Below, one piece after another: positions 1 through 12,170 of a stretch of 64,000 nucleotides of DNA. The stretch is from positions 372,001-436,000 of the forward strand of contig VXAU01002310.1 of assembly GCA_013399695.1 (NCBI GenBank), in the 5' to 3' direction. Source of the DNA: Formicarius rufipectus (lineage: Eukaryota > Chordata > Aves > Passeriformes > Formicariidae). The notes under the pieces were generated by a model. It had not been told where the DNA came from and did not search any database. It saw only the letters and a list, made by a program, of their open reading frames with translations. The translations under genes and the position numbers were made by a program. Within the stretch, counting starts at the first letter, position 1, and every line of letters begins with the position of its first letter.

Positions 1-3000
1 TGGGGAAAAGTGCAACGCAGCTCATCACAACATCATTTATCTCTCTGTCCTTTGAAGGACAGATAGGGTGGTCTGAGGAATGCAGATCAGGGTCTCTCTT
101 TTTTTTTTTTTTTTGTTTAGTAGAGGGGCATGAGCACATATGTGCAAATCTCCTTGCAAGTATTGGGATCTAGGATAAATTAAGAAATACCACCTGCAGA
201 AATTAAATAAAGACATTTTAGAAAGACATTAACACAATGATCATGAGACCTGCTTTGACAGAATATGCTGTACAAGAGCATGGTATTTATTCTCAGCCCA
301 GGAACAATTTTGCCTATGACACAAGCTCTTTTGTTATCAATATCAGCAGTAAAGCATGCTGACATTTTCTTCACCAGCTCACTGGCAGACCCTAATAAAG
401 CAACCTAAACAATTCTTATGGTAAAGACAGCCAGCCACCGCAGCTGCATTAATGTTACTTCTCTGATTGCTAAAAGCACTGTAAAAATATTCTCAGTTTC
501 TGTGAGCACAGTGAATTAAATTTCTATGGGATTACAGATTAGACTGAATTCATCACACATTCTTCCATTCACTCTAAAAGGTCCCTGGGCAACTCTTCCA
601 TCTCCTTCCTGTCTACAGTGAGAATTCAGAGTATTCTCCCTGCCCCTTGTCATGTTTATTTCTCCCTACAGTGACAAGCAGTATTTCCAGTCTAAAGATA
701 AGTAATTCACAGGTTAACACATAAAATTCGGAGCACAGATGAGTTAAGGGTCCTATAAGCTGTCTATCAAAGTCAAGATTTTGCTCTGCAGACATTCAAG
801 GAAGGGGTTGAAGCTGTGATTGCCTTTTGTTTCCAGTTGCTAATGCCATTGCAGTTCTGCCCACTGATATTCTCTAACACAGTTGCATTGTTTAGATATA
901 GCTTTTACAAAGTAATATATCCAAGCTGACATATAGGTGGCAATAACTGTGTGGACTCACAGCCTTGACCAGCAAACAAGATAGAGGCATCATAACAAAG
1001 CTTTTGCTGTCATTAGTTTGCCAGTTTCAGCTTTCCTCCTAGCAACAACATAGATTGCACACCTTTTGGGGCAGATCTCCTTTTCCCCCCCCCATTTAAT
1101 TTTCAGTTAGAAGATCTCTAAAATCAGGAAAACAAACAAACAAAAACAACAAACAAACAAAACAAAACAAAAACACAAACAAAACCCAAAAATAATTAGC
1201 AGTTCAGTACTGAAGGCAGCAAAATGCCAGGACCACCTGAAGCTTCCTATGTCAGCATTTCCACAAGGTGCCATTCTTCCATCCTCCCCAGCACTGAACA
1301 GGAAGGGAACAGACAGGAGGAAAACACTGCCTAGGACCCACTTGCCTGACACATGCAGCAAGCACAGGCTCTTTCATTGTGTAATCTGACCAGTCAAATC
1401 TTATGCGTAAAACTCACTGACCTGACGTTTGTCTCCATTTACCCCAACGACACCCACAGCTCACCTACTCCAGACCATTGGTCCTGGAGCAGAGAAGTGC
1501 TTACACTGTAAAGCAGCAAAGACTGCGCCTCCCACTAACACAAACATAAAAATGGGTTTCTCCCTTCTCTCCTCCCAATACACAAGCAAAAAGAAATCAT
1601 GATGGAAGAGACACTTCCTAGGGTTGCAGCCTTTCTCTGCAGTACACCTTCACCACATAATAGGATATTGCTGAGGACAGACATATAACCCAAAGAAGTG
1701 TGCCCTCACACTACAAGTCATTGCCTGCAGCTTCACACACTGAACATGATGAACTGAATAAAGGCTATAGAGAGCCTTCTAATTTCCCCTACAGCTCAGG
1801 ACAAAGACTTGAGGCTGATGCAATTTTCATCTCCCATTAATCTAAAAACCAATATGATTTTCAAACTTATTTTCCAACTCAAATTATGTGTGATGCATTC
1901 ATTAACTGTTGATTAAAAAAAAATAAAAATGCAAGGAATAGGGGTCTGTCTGCTTAGCCTTGATTAATTAAAGCTAAAGGTACCAGTTCTGCAAAAGGCA
2001 TCCTCAGTCCCTGCTGACTAATGTGACTCTGGCATGTCAGGTACCGTGGAGTGGTTGGTGTTTGGGTCCATGAATCTAGATTGAGACAGGGAATTTCTCT
2101 CAGTTTGCTCATCACAAAAAGACCAATACTACTTTTAAGATCATTGCATGCTGTGACAAATGAGCACTGAAGAGTGCAAAACACAAGGTCTGCCTTTATA
2201 AACATTGCTCACAAAGCAGAAGATATTCCTCCTCCACTCCTACCCGCAACTGAATCTTGCTATCCATTTGTTTTCTTTCCAAATGAAATAAAATACCCAA
2301 AGAAACAAAACAAGGCCAAGTCCTGGAATGGTCAACATGTCAATGTGAGGAATACAAGTTCTGTTTGCAAATAAACTGCCGCAGGACTCATTATATTTAC
2401 GTTTCACAGTGACCTCTAGTGTTGTTCGGTAGCATCTTCGCTTTTTCTTGAGTATTAGGCAAATACTGTCAAATAAACTGGAATAAAATAAACCAGAATA
2501 AAAGGAACCTGCCTTTATACCGCAGGACCGTATCAATGCTCAACCTCTGTTGTGGATGAATGGAATGCATCTCAGCCAAAAGACAGAAGCTGCAACATAT
2601 TTTGTTAAGATAATTTAACAGGGTTCAGTAAACTTCATGAAATTTAACAAGTAGTTTAACAAAGGGCAGGGCAGGGGAGGGAATTCTGCAGTAACTATTG
2701 AAAGCTCAAAATATTTCTTAAGCTCCCAGTGCCATTTTCCATTTCCAAAACCAGCAGAAATCCATTCACACACAAACCCATCAACTGATTTGAAACTTTT
2801 ACACTAACACTAGAGGGCAGGAGAGCAGCTTTTAAATCCAAGCTCTGCAATTGCAATAGTTCATCTGAGTAAAGATGTGTTGACGAATTTCTCTTTCATA
2901 AGGGAACACAACTGCAGTAAGGTATTTCTGTTCTTATAAACTACTTATGTCTGCTAAAAGTATCATAATTTTTTATTTCCACATACCAGCACAAGCCAGG

Positions 3001-3400
3001 TGGTGCAAATTGGAACTAAAGAAATTAATTTGCAATATCCTTTCACTAACACTCTCTGTTTTAAAACATAAGCCAGCATCCCTCCATCCATCTATTTCAC
3101 TTTTGCAATCATTACTGACAGATTTAGTTTACATTTTCTTAGGCTTCTCCTCTTCCTGAAAAGGAATTTTATGTATTATTTTATATGTCATAGTCAATTG
3201 TAAAGAGTTATCCAGATTCACTGGGCTTCCCTCCCCATCCATGTGCTGAGAACCATCAAGTTCTGCTCTCACAACTAATTTCCTTGATATAGACAGTCAA
3301 GAGAAGCAGTCTCTTCTGGGTCAAAAGTGTCTCAGACCGTTATATAAGGAAGGTATGTTCTCATCTAGCCTCAGTGAGAATCAGTGTCTTTGAATATAGC
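1..3400. other. Intergenic DNA, no gene recognised
   Basis: AT-rich sequence with stops in all frames. The open frames are short, lack splice-supported partners and resemble no protein I recognise. It contains a T-run near 99-115 and a (CAAA)n-type low-complexity tract near 1130-1192. By human synteny RASA3 would lie further upstream, but I see no RASA3 exon here. Confidence 0.6.
1130..1192. repeat. (CAAA)n / (CA4)n low-complexity tract
   Basis: Direct inspection shows repeated CAAA and CAAAA units over about 60 bases with no other structure. This could be the decayed tail of an old retroposon or a simple microsatellite. Confidence 0.75.
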
Positions 3401-3407
3401 ATTTCAC

Positions 3408-3690
3408 AGTATGTCAAGGTGCTTGAGGTTGTGCCTGGAGTTCAATGTGGTTCAATCCTCTGCTTAAACAGGGCCACCAAGAGCTGCTCACCCAGGACCA
3501 GTCCAGACAGCTTTTGAATATCTCCAGGGATGGAGACTCCAGAACCTCCCTGGGCAATCTGTTCCAGTGTTCAGTTACTCCCACAGTGGTAAAGCATTTC
3601 CTGACATTCAGAAGGACCCTCCTGTGTTTCAGGCTGCGCCCATTGCCTCTGCTTGGCATCGCCTCACTGAGCACCAGTGACCACAGTATT
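3408..3690 (-). mobile_element. CR1 LINE 3' fragment
   Basis: Read on the minus strand, this block carries the usual CR1 3' order: decayed C-terminal ORF2 codons, then a stretch meaning roughly 'noticeable fraction of a fixed-line match' to avian CR1 such as VRKCFTTVGVTEHWNRLP and ESPSLEIFKSCLDW. That pattern (aromatic-x-R-V-x-x-x-W-N-x-L-P) marks the CR1 reverse-transcriptase C-terminus. It is 5'-truncated and broken, so it is not a gene. Confidence 0.85.
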
Positions 3691-3699
3691 TATTTATTT

Positions 3700-6600
3700 A
3701 TAAGATGAAGTGCCAAGCAGAACTTTTTGAAACAAAAAACAGTTTGGAATCCCAAGTTAGGAGCTTCTGCAGTAGCCAGTGCTACCTTAAAATGGGAGTG
3801 CATAGGACCCCCCAGAAAAAATCACAGCTCAATAGTTGGTCATGGGAAAAATCACACTCAAGTCTCACTCCTACACAACACAAGTGTCTAGGGACGCAAA
3901 ATGAAGAGGGGATTCACACCATGAGCATAAATCTGTCAAAATGCAAATCTGATTATGCAAAATACCAAAGGCACCTGCAAGAATAGTCATTGTGATCTAC
4001 CTTATGTCTAGAAAACATGAGAGGTTTTGTCTACTTGTTGTGGGAACATGTTCCTTTTTTTTTTTCTTTTTCTTTTTTTTTTTTTCTAAAACCTTTCCAT
4101 GAAACAGTGAAATGCTTCTCTGACGTGCAACAGCGATGACAGGAGCTAAAAGAGAACTGTGGCAGCAATGATAGGAGATAAAAGACAATCTTTATGCGGT
4201 AATGACAGATACAACAATAAACATGAGGATCGAATAAAAAGGGAAAAAAAATTCCAAAAATGCTACCAAATTGCTTTTTGAGGAAATAAAAAACTGAACT
4301 GTGCATATTTTAGCTATTTTCTGTTTCACATGCACTATTTCTCATGCAACCATTGATTGAGTTTCTTTATGGAACTGAAGGATATAAGTGCCAAGCTATA
4401 ACATCTTGGAGCATCTGTCTAGTAGAGTGACCTGAGAAAAGCAGAGGTTGTTTTCTGGATTTGATTCTTTCAAATATTACATCTTAGTAACAGATTAATT
4501 AAAGGCCATATTTCCTTAAGAAGAAATGCCAGCAAACTGCAATTCACATTATCTAACCAGAAAACATGTAATGGATTTTCTTGTCCGTGCTAGTGATGAA
4601 TTGCACTGGTGAACAGTCCTCTTGACAGTTAAGGGAGATGAGTAACAAGCTACAGAGCTGCTCAAGCTGTGCCAGACATGCTAAGTCTCATAGTCAACAA
4701 AGTTTCCACAGTACTCACTGCTTCACTATCCCAAAGTATAGAGAGCAACCTCTTAGCCAAGCAGGTGCATGTTCCTATAATACACAGCATGCACATTTCA
4801 CATGAACACTGATATTTTTACTTCAAATGAAATGTTAGACTGATCAAAACTATGCCCCAAGCCCCAAAATTCTTAAAATATTGGAGCATGTGTATGGTGC
4901 ATTATTTATGTTTCACAAGCATGTTCTGCTGTTCTTTCTCTCTTGTCTAGGTATCCAGCTATCTGACTGCTTTCTGCTCCCATACCTGTGCTGTGCTGAA
5001 GAGTAAGAGCTACTGTTACAGCATACAAAATAATTGTTTTGGTTCCAGACTGCCCTGCTGCAACCCTGAGCATGAAAATATACACACCTGAAGATAACTC
5101 TTTCTATCTTCCAGTTCTGGGATATGAAGAAGTAAAGCGAGAAGATATTTTGAAACAGCCACTAAGTTCTACTACAAAGAGGACTTTAAGGACTATATTG
5201 GGAACTTAGACACCCAGCACACATGTAGACACACAGGACAGGATTCATCTCTCTAAACATGGGCATTGAGTGTCAGTTTAGGTATTGCTGTGAATTATTC
5301 TGTCCTCTCAAGCCCAGACCAGGAGGGCAAGGCAGTCATCAGAAGACTAGTCCCATACAGATGTCACAAAGAATCTACAGCAACTGAAATAATACTTAAA
5401 TATGACTACACTTCTACACGTGGAGAAGTTAACTGAGTTCCTAGGATAGACTCCACTACAACACATACATTTGGGTAACTATGAGATAGCTGCTTTTAAG
5501 GTCTCGTTCTAGTCAGTAGAAATCTTATTAACACAACCAGTAAAGTCCAGCAAGCCAGTCAGCTCCCCCTTATGCAGATAACTCAGTGTTAAAATTTATC
5601 CTGAAGGCTTCACATTTTATTGTGAGCAGCATGAAGATGCAAAAGAAAATTGTCTTTTCTTCATTTCCTTAAAACAAGTTTCTCTTTTATGACTCCTGAG
5701 CAAGAAGGATTAAATATTCTTAAGCTTATCCGAGGCACTTCTGCTAGCCATAATGGAGTCATACTGCATGCATGAAGGAGAGAAGTCAGCATGAAGGAGA
5801 CCACTCTTCTAAAATTAAACTCTTGGGAAAAACAAAGCCAAATGTGATCTTGGTTATTCTGATACAATCAATGGGACTCACTTGTCAGCACTGCAGTTAA
5901 CAAAAACCTGCTGCAGAAAACAAATATAAATAATGAGATTTTTTACTTTACAGCAATAGGTTGGTACCATCTAGAAAACCACAGAGCAACGTGTGCTCTA
6001 CAAGCAGCAGACCCAACAAAGGCTGGTTTCCTATGGGCTGACCCACTGGCCCCCACAAATTATTTGCCAAGACTCAGCTTCTCTTTCTCCACAGTACCTT
6101 TAATCCCTGTCCTCCCATGCCCTTGCAGCCCCCGACACAATTTCTGATTGTGGTCCTGAGCCACACACGTCCTCACTGAACTGTCAGCAGTCAAACGGAG
6201 CAGGTAACTTCTTAGCTGAAGCTGCAGCCTTCCTTGAGAGGAAGGAGGCACTTGCCTGTGTAGTTGTCTCTAATCTTGACACTGACATCCACAAAACTTG
6301 CATGAACTGACTGTGCTATTGGAGACTTGTCAAACTTGCTTGACAGTGACTAACGACTGAAACGCTGTGGAAGAGGAAGGACTGATTAGCAGCACAGAAG
6401 TGTAAGCCAAGCTAAAATAAGAGGAAGAAAATTTAAATAAAGACATTCAGTTTAATTGCAGATTGCGTTCTTGACAGCTTGTGCAGTTCATGGTGGGCAA
6501 TCAAGTAACAGAAGATCATTACAAAAGTAATGTCATGCTATTAAGCTTAGAAGTAGAAAAGATGATGAATTGCTGTATGAACAGGCAAGAATTCTGTAAG

Positions 6601-7220
6601 ATAATTGAAGAACACTTGAGAGATTTAAAAAGAAAAACAAACAAACAGAAACCAATTGCTTTCCTTTCCATCCTTCCCCTCCGTGCATGTCATGGATCTT
6701 CTCAGGTGATCAAGTTCAGTCCTTTTCCAGACTCACTTTTCTTAGACCACAATCAAATAAATCAAAATAACACTTTTTTCCAAGTTTAGCCAAGCTGCAG
6801 GAAGCAGAAAGGGATTCAAAGGAGCAATTCAGATACTCTGCCTTCATAATGTGGGGATTGTCAAAGTCTGCACCCTGGCAGGTCTGCAGTACTTACACAC
6901 AGGGCTGGAAACAGGAGTCCATGTGGGGTTGCAGGGAACAAGAAGGAAAACTTCAAAATGAGAGCAGTAGAAGGCCACTCACTTTTTCCACTTATCTGTA
7001 CAAAACAGCTGAGGTAGGGGCTGTCTCTGAAACCTTCCCAGAAAGATTGACACCTGCTCCTGGGCCATTTCAGGGAACGTCTCCCACCTCCACACATGCC
7101 TCTGTTTCAGAGACCTCACTTCAGTTACAGTACTCAAGCCAGAAACAAGGATGCTTTTCCAATTTCAAACAAAACTTTTTATGTACAAACTGAAAGCAAA
7201 CATACTCATTTTAACTTAAT
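3700..7220. other. Intergenic DNA, no gene recognised
   Basis: No open frame here has convincing protein features or splice partners. The visible structure is limited to T/C-rich runs near 4050-4085, which create spurious poly-Lys frames on the minus strand. Confidence 0.55.
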
Positions 7221-7227
7221 CAGGTTT

Positions 7228-7324
7228 AACTGGTCTAGTGGAAGGTGCCCCTGCCCATGGCAGGGTGGGTTCAAACTAGATATTTGGAGGTCTCTTCCAA
7301 CCAAACTATCGTGTCATTCTATAA
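7228..7324 (+). mobile_element. CR1 LINE 3' terminal fragment
   Basis: A short plus-strand fragment with the CR1 3' landmarks 'TGCCCATGGCAGGG' and 'GGAGGTCTCTTCCAACC', followed by a decayed octamer tail (CATTCTATAA). Only the last roughly 100 bases of the element remain. Confidence 0.85.
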
Positions 7325-8487
7325 AAGACATGTGCAAGCATCAGACTCAGTTGGAGACGGTAATTCAAGAGCAGCAGGAGGAAGCTATGTGGTAGCACCA
7401 GCACATATGGTACCAACAGGTATTTTTAGAACAAAACAAAAAAGATATCTGAAAGTAGATAGAAGTATGGAAAGTTCCACGAAGCGAGAAAGTTTTAATA
7501 TGACTGTGGAGCCCTCCTCTTCCTCTTAAGATTTAAGATACTTGAGTGAAAATTTGACTCTCCATAGCTTCACGACTGTTAAAAGCACTATTAGCAAAGC
7601 AGTAGGTATGTCAACAACACTTAACCATGAGTAGTATTGCTGGCTTCTAGTTTTGAATCTGAAAGAGAAATCTATGTATTATTTGAAACTACTTAAAATT
7701 CAAAACATTCCTTGTTCACATCTAAAATAATTTTTAAGATTCAACCACCCATTTACAAAGATCTTGCTGTTCACAGTACCATGGGTCAGCCCTATCTATT
7801 TGCCCACATGCCTACCTAACTCCCAGAGAAGGAGCAAAACCTGCGAGTGTATCCAGATAAAGGATTTTCTCTCTGAGTGACCAACTACTTCACAAGCACT
7901 AAGGTCATATCGGCTTCCATTGAAGAAATGGGACTGGAGCCCAACCCAACAGAACCACTGGAGCAGCATTGTTGTACCCCATCAGCATAGCTCAAGCAAC
8001 CCTTTCTTTAAGCTCCAGCCCCAGAAATAGCTCACTCTGATGAGATACACTTTCAGAACATGAGAAAGCAGCACATAACACACAGAGATATGGATGAACA
8101 CAAGATGATGTAATCTGCTTTGACAACAGGAGAACTAGATAGATGCTAACACAGTAACAGCATTCTCTATGTGCATTTCTGCACCTGTTTCCTCACCTTC
8201 ATAGAGCGTTCCCTGGGCCACTCCAAGATCCTACAGACCACGGGTCCTCCCTGTGCTCCAGGGCAGTTCCCTATGACTGTGACTGTTCTCAACTGTCACC
8301 AATCCCCAATAAGAGCCTTTTCTGCTCTTCCAACCCCCACACTTCCTGTGCTTATTTTTTTTTCTCCCACAACCAAGACTTTTATCTTAGTGGCTAGCAC
8401 CAACCCCTAATTTTCATATTTTATTTCATTATTTTGTTCTGTATTTCATAATATTTCAAACTTGGTTTCTCTACTGAGATATTTAAA

Positions 8488-8740
8488 CTAAAAGATAGTA
8501 GTTTCAGATTAGATATAAGGAAGAAATATTTTATGATGAGGGTGGTGAGGCACTGGAACACGTTCTCCAGAGAAGTTATGGATGCTCCATCTCTGGAAGC
8601 ATTCAAGGTCAAGTTGGATGTGGCTCTGGGCAACCTGGTCTAATGGAAAATGTCCCTGCCCATGGCTGAGGGGGTTGGAACTAGATGATCTTTGGAGGTC
8701 CCTTTCAGCCCAAACCATTCTATGATTCTGTGATTTTTTA
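8488..8740 (+). mobile_element. CR1 LINE 3' fragment with octamer tail
   Basis: The order is GATTAGATATAAGGAAGAA, then GAGGCACTGGAACACGTTC, CCATCTCTGGAAGCATTCAA, CAACCTGGTCTAATGG and GATGATCTTTGGAGGTCCC, ending with the ATTCTATGATTCTGTG octamer tail. This is a typical 5'-truncated avian CR1 copy and is fairly intact at its 3' end. Confidence 0.93.
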
Positions 8741-8929
8741 AATTCATCTTGCTCTCTTTGAGATACTGCAGTTTTCTATCCGATTGTCTCACACTGAATA
8801 GAAGCCATTCAGCTCCAGTGAGTTATTATTACACCTGGTCCAAGAAGGGAACACACCACTTATGATCAAATAATGGGCCCCACCACTCTGCAGTTTCGAA
8901 ATGCTATCAAAATCTCATTCAAACATCTT

Positions 8930-8947
8930 TTTTTTTTTTTTTTTTTG
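8930..8947. repeat. Poly(T) run
   Basis: An uninterrupted T tract of about 18 bases. No flanking duplication was noticed, so I do not assign it to a retroposon. Confidence 0.7.
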
Positions 8948-9089
8948 TACATAGAAAGATCCACAAGCTGGTCAATACCTAAGCTGTTAACCATACTAAT
9001 TTCAAAGAGATTTTAAACCAACAAATGCAATGAGTGGAGTGGTAGCACTCATAACAATCCACAAGTTTCAGAGAGTTGAAGGTACAACA

Positions 9090-9960
9090 GCTTTGTGAGG
9101 AATAAAAACTGGTTTTGTTACAAGCAGGTAAAAGATGGACAGACAAGACAACTGGGAGCCAGTTTGTGTTGGGTTGCCTGCAGGCTAATTTGTGGGTAGG
9201 CTACAAAGGGATCATTTTGTGTGTGAGGAGTTTATGGTGTGCAGGGGTTATAAAACAGGCGAGACGGAAAACATGTAGGGCAGAGTCCCGTCTGGACCCA
9301 TTGCCAAGGGACCTCGGTAGCCAGGCTAGTGATTCACAGTTGTTTAAAACTAAACGATTAGTGAATTTGAGCAAGGCAGAACTGCCTAAGGAGACAATGG
9401 GGTTGGGCATTCACACCCATTCCTTTTAGGGAACGAAAGTTCTGGTAAAGGCTCAACACTCTTTCCCACCTAAAAGAAACCAATTAAGTACCCACATCTG
9501 TTCCTTCTAAGAGGAGATGTGGGGTGGACTCAGGGAGGGGCTTACCTCCAAAAAAGGGCAGACTCCCCAGAGAGGAGGGGTCTTCCCTGGGCCTCTGGCA
9601 GCCAATAAAACCCAATTATCTGCGAATTGTCATATTTTTAAGGAAAGGGAGTGAAGCCCAACCTGGGAAGGGTTGGTTGTGCAAATGTCAAAAAGGGTGA
9701 TCCCCGACCCTTGGGGCTGCTCAGATCCTCCCACGGGCTGAGGTGGCAGCACTTGCTGCTAAGGGCGTTCTTTGCCCCCCCAGTTCTTTTTGTTGTCTCT
9801 GAAATTTCAATAGCTATTTCTCACAGCTTGACTGCATCCTGCCATGGAAACTATTTGTATGCCCAAACCGCATCTTTAGGGAAGTAGAAAACGATAATAA
9901 AACTCCCTAGATAGGAATATTGGAGCTAAAGAAACGACTATCAAAAGAATCAGTCTCTTC
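9090..9960. mobile_element. Unassigned LTR-like interspersed block
   Basis: This stretch differs from the flanking AT-rich DNA. It is of mixed composition, carries a TATAAAA-like box (9250), purine/pyrimidine blocks, and a GCCAATAAAACCC poly(A)-type signal (about 9600). It is then followed by leader-like sequence. These are LTR-like traits, but I could not define the terminal TG/CA bounds or a target duplication, and I do not recognise the family. It has no CR1 landmarks. Treat it as a candidate solo LTR or ERV remnant. Confidence 0.3.
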
Positions 9961-10086
9961 ATTTTCATGTTCCAATGGAAAGAAAAACAAAGATTTTGCT
10001 TTCCTCAACACAAGGTATTTTGGTTTCCAAAACACAAAAAAGGAGCAGACCTACAAATGCAGCTGAGGGAGGGAAATAGGCAAAAT

Positions 10087-10349
10087 AAATCTGTGTTATT
10101 GTTGGCTAGACTTCGCGAACAAAGATTTTGGGATAAGCCTGTGCAATGGATTTTTTAGGTGAGGCACAGTGTGTGCGGAACTGGCTCCACCCCCTTTACT
10201 CCTGAGGTTCATCTTGCCACGGCCGAGCACGCTCGGACGGTGACAGCGAGTTCCTCGGGATTCGAACCAGCGTCTTCAGAGGAGGAGCCGGCTCCAGAGA
10301 CAGGGGCTTACACCACTCGGCCAACGCCCACCGCAAATCTGTGTTACTG
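10087..10349 (-). mobile_element. tRNA-Ser/Leu-headed SINE, copy 1, with target-site duplication
   Basis: Body 10102-10334 in minus orientation, flanked by AAATCTGTGTTATTG (10087-10101) and AAATCTGTGTTACTG (10335-10349), a 15-base target-site duplication with one mismatch. On the minus strand the head carries box A TGGCCGAGTGGT (10323-10312) and a perfect RNA polymerase III box B GGTTCGAATCC (10268-10258). The box A form is that of class II tRNAs (Ser/Leu). The roughly 150-base body and the tail (ending in GCCAAC) lack the CR1 octamer. It is about 92% identical (roughly 20 differences in 233) to 54041-54284; many of the differences are TG/CA versus CG, as expected from CpG decay. Confidence 0.85.
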
Positions 10350-10900
10350 CAGGCAGAAAACACGTGCCACACACCCACCGGCGCGGGAGCTGAACCGGCT
10401 CCCAGAGAGCAGTGCCGTGCAGGGCGAGGAGCTGACCCATCTGACCGCCGGGGCGAATCACCGAAATCAGAGGGGTTTAATCACAGTGCAGCTCCTGCAA
10501 ACAGACCCGGAGAGGGCAGGGGGTCCATTTTTCTCCAGCAGCGGCTGGCTGTGACCAGCATTCACCTCTGAGTTCCTCCGCACCCCGGCGCTGCCCTTCC
10601 CTCTCCAGGGAGCAAACCCGGCATCGCCCTCATTGTCCCAGGAGACGTGTGGGCTCCCTGGCACGTGAACTGCTCCAAATCGGGCCACTGAATGGTTTGG
10701 GCTGTTCAGCTTTCAGGAGCAGCGGGAAATGGTGGGAAATGGGCGGTGACTCCCTGGTCTGTGCGGTGCCAGAGGGGCCGGGCCATGTCGGGCTCGGGGC
10801 GAGCCCCTTCACGGCCTTGGGCAGCGCTTCCACCTTAAGGCTGCTGGGGGCAATTCTCCACTTCGAAACAGCGAGGACCCCCCTGAGAATAAATTGGTCG
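10350..10900. other. GC-rich intergenic block upstream of CDC16
   Basis: GC-rich DNA with several CpGs between the SINE and the LTR-like fragment. The open frames on both strands look like composition effects. It could be a further ERV fragment or a shore of the CDC16 CpG island; I cannot decide. Confidence 0.4.
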
Positions 10901-11202
10901 GGTGAGGGGGATGATGCATGTGAGGAAGAGAGTTTCAGACCCGAATAGGTTTTCGAGTAAGGGTTTATTACGTGGTGAAAGCAACAGCGCGCTGGATAGG
11001 TGGGAGTCCTTGCTCCCCAAAACTGCATACGAAACACAGTGCAGATTGGGAGTTTATCCAGGTACTTCACACATATTCATCACATCATATACAAATACGT
11101 TTTACAATACGATGCTAAACAGTCTTCAGCATATGCTTCTTTATTGCGTCAGTTCTGTCCGCTATAATTCACTCATTCCTTGATAAGGGCTCAGGGAAAC
11201 TA
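10900..11202 (-). mobile_element. Partial LTR-like element cut by assembly gap
   Basis: On the minus strand the block contains ACGTAATAAACCC (an AATAAA poly(A) signal), followed by about 70 bases that would correspond to an R-U5 segment. It also contains unusual CpG-bearing sequence unlike CR1. The left part would be the 3' end of a minus-strand LTR, and the rest would lie in or before the N gap. This is inferred from architecture, not from a family match. Confidence 0.4.
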
Positions 11203-11636
11203 NNNNNNNNNNNNNNNNNNNNNNNNNNNNNNNNNNNNNNNNNNNNNNNNNNNNNNNNNNNNNNNNNNNNNNNNNNNNNNNNNNNNNNNNNNNNNNNNNN
11301 NNNNNNNNNNNNNNNNNNNNNNNNNNNNNNNNNNNNNNNNNNNNNNNNNNNNNNNNNNNNNNNNNNNNNNNNNNNNNNNNNNNNNNNNNNNNNNNNNNNN
11401 NNNNNNNNNNNNNNNNNNNNNNNNNNNNNNNNNNNNNNNNNNNNNNNNNNNNNNNNNNNNNNNNNNNNNNNNNNNNNNNNNNNNNNNNNNNNNNNNNNNN
11501 NNNNNNNNNNNNNNNNNNNNNNNNNNNNNNNNNNNNNNNNNNNNNNNNNNNNNNNNNNNNNNNNNNNNNNNNNNNNNNNNNNNNNNNNNNNNNNNNNNNN
11601 NNNNNNNNNNNNNNNNNNNNNNNNNNNNNNNNNNNN
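11203..11636. other. Assembly gap (434 N)
   Basis: A run of 434 unknown bases. It ends 81 bases before the CDC16 start codon, so most of the CDC16 5' UTR and core promoter is probably missing or mis-sized. Open frames crossing the gap are meaningless. Confidence 0.99.
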
Positions 11637-12170
11637 GGGCGCTGCACCGGCGGGCGGCCCTCGGCGGCTCCGGGAGCGGGACTGGCGAAGGGGAAGGGAA
11701 CGGGAGTGGGAGTGAGGATGAACCTGGAGCGGCTCAGGAAGCGCGTCCGGCACTACATCGACCAGGTGAGCGCCCGGCCGCGGCTGCCGCGCAAGGGCGG
11801 GCCGGCCGCAGGGCTTTCCCCGAGGAGAAGGCGCTCTCGGCGCGGCTCCGGCGGGCAGGGAGAGCAAGGCGGGGCGGGCAGCGGCGCCGGGCTGTGCGGC
11901 GGCGGCGGGGAGGGTGGCAATTTGGTAATTATGCCCCGTTTTCGCTGGAAGGGGAGGAAGCGGCGGTGGGAGAGGGGTGCGGAGGGCCGGAAGCGCCGCC
12001 TGTGCGGTCTCCTGTGGCAGCCGGGGCCTCCCGGTGGGGTTTCCTGATTTCCTCCCAGCGTGGGCGAGGAGGACAACTGGCTGTGGGGCAGCTGTGTGGG
12101 GAAGGCAGGGCTGTGCAGGATGGGCCCTGCTTACCTGGGGCCAGGGGGAGCGGCCCCAGGTCGCGCCAGC
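11637..12170 (+). promoter_or_regulatory. CpG island at the CDC16 5' end
   Basis: This is dense CpG, GC-rich DNA that starts at the gap edge. It covers the 5' UTR, exon 1 and the first roughly 400 bases of intron 1. It fits a housekeeping promoter without an obvious TATA box. The upstream half is hidden by the gap, so the transcription start cannot be placed. Confidence 0.75.
11718..11765 (+). CDS. CDC16: CDC16 coding exon 1
   Basis: Residues 1-16, MNLERLRKRVRHYIDQ, ending at CAG|GTGAGC in phase 0. The Met is the family-conserved start. It lies inside the CpG island, close to an assembly gap that hides the upstream promoter. Confidence 0.95.

Noticed and set aside
3414..3674. 86-codon minus-strand frame with WNRLP and SWVSSSWW
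   Set aside because: A decayed CR1 reverse-transcriptase C-terminus, annotated as a repeat.
4031..4306. Lys-rich minus-strand frames
   Set aside because: Produced by T-rich low complexity.
10258..10323. Functional tRNA-Ser gene
   Set aside because: Box A and B are present, but there is no proper acceptor stem or anticodon arm, and the unit is the head of a roughly 235-base repeated element with target duplications.
10159..10554. A 131-codon plus-strand frame whose N-terminus matches a 71-codon frame at 54108-54323
   Set aside because: The shared peptide is just the antisense reading of the two SINE copies. It is a repeat-derived frame, not a gene family.
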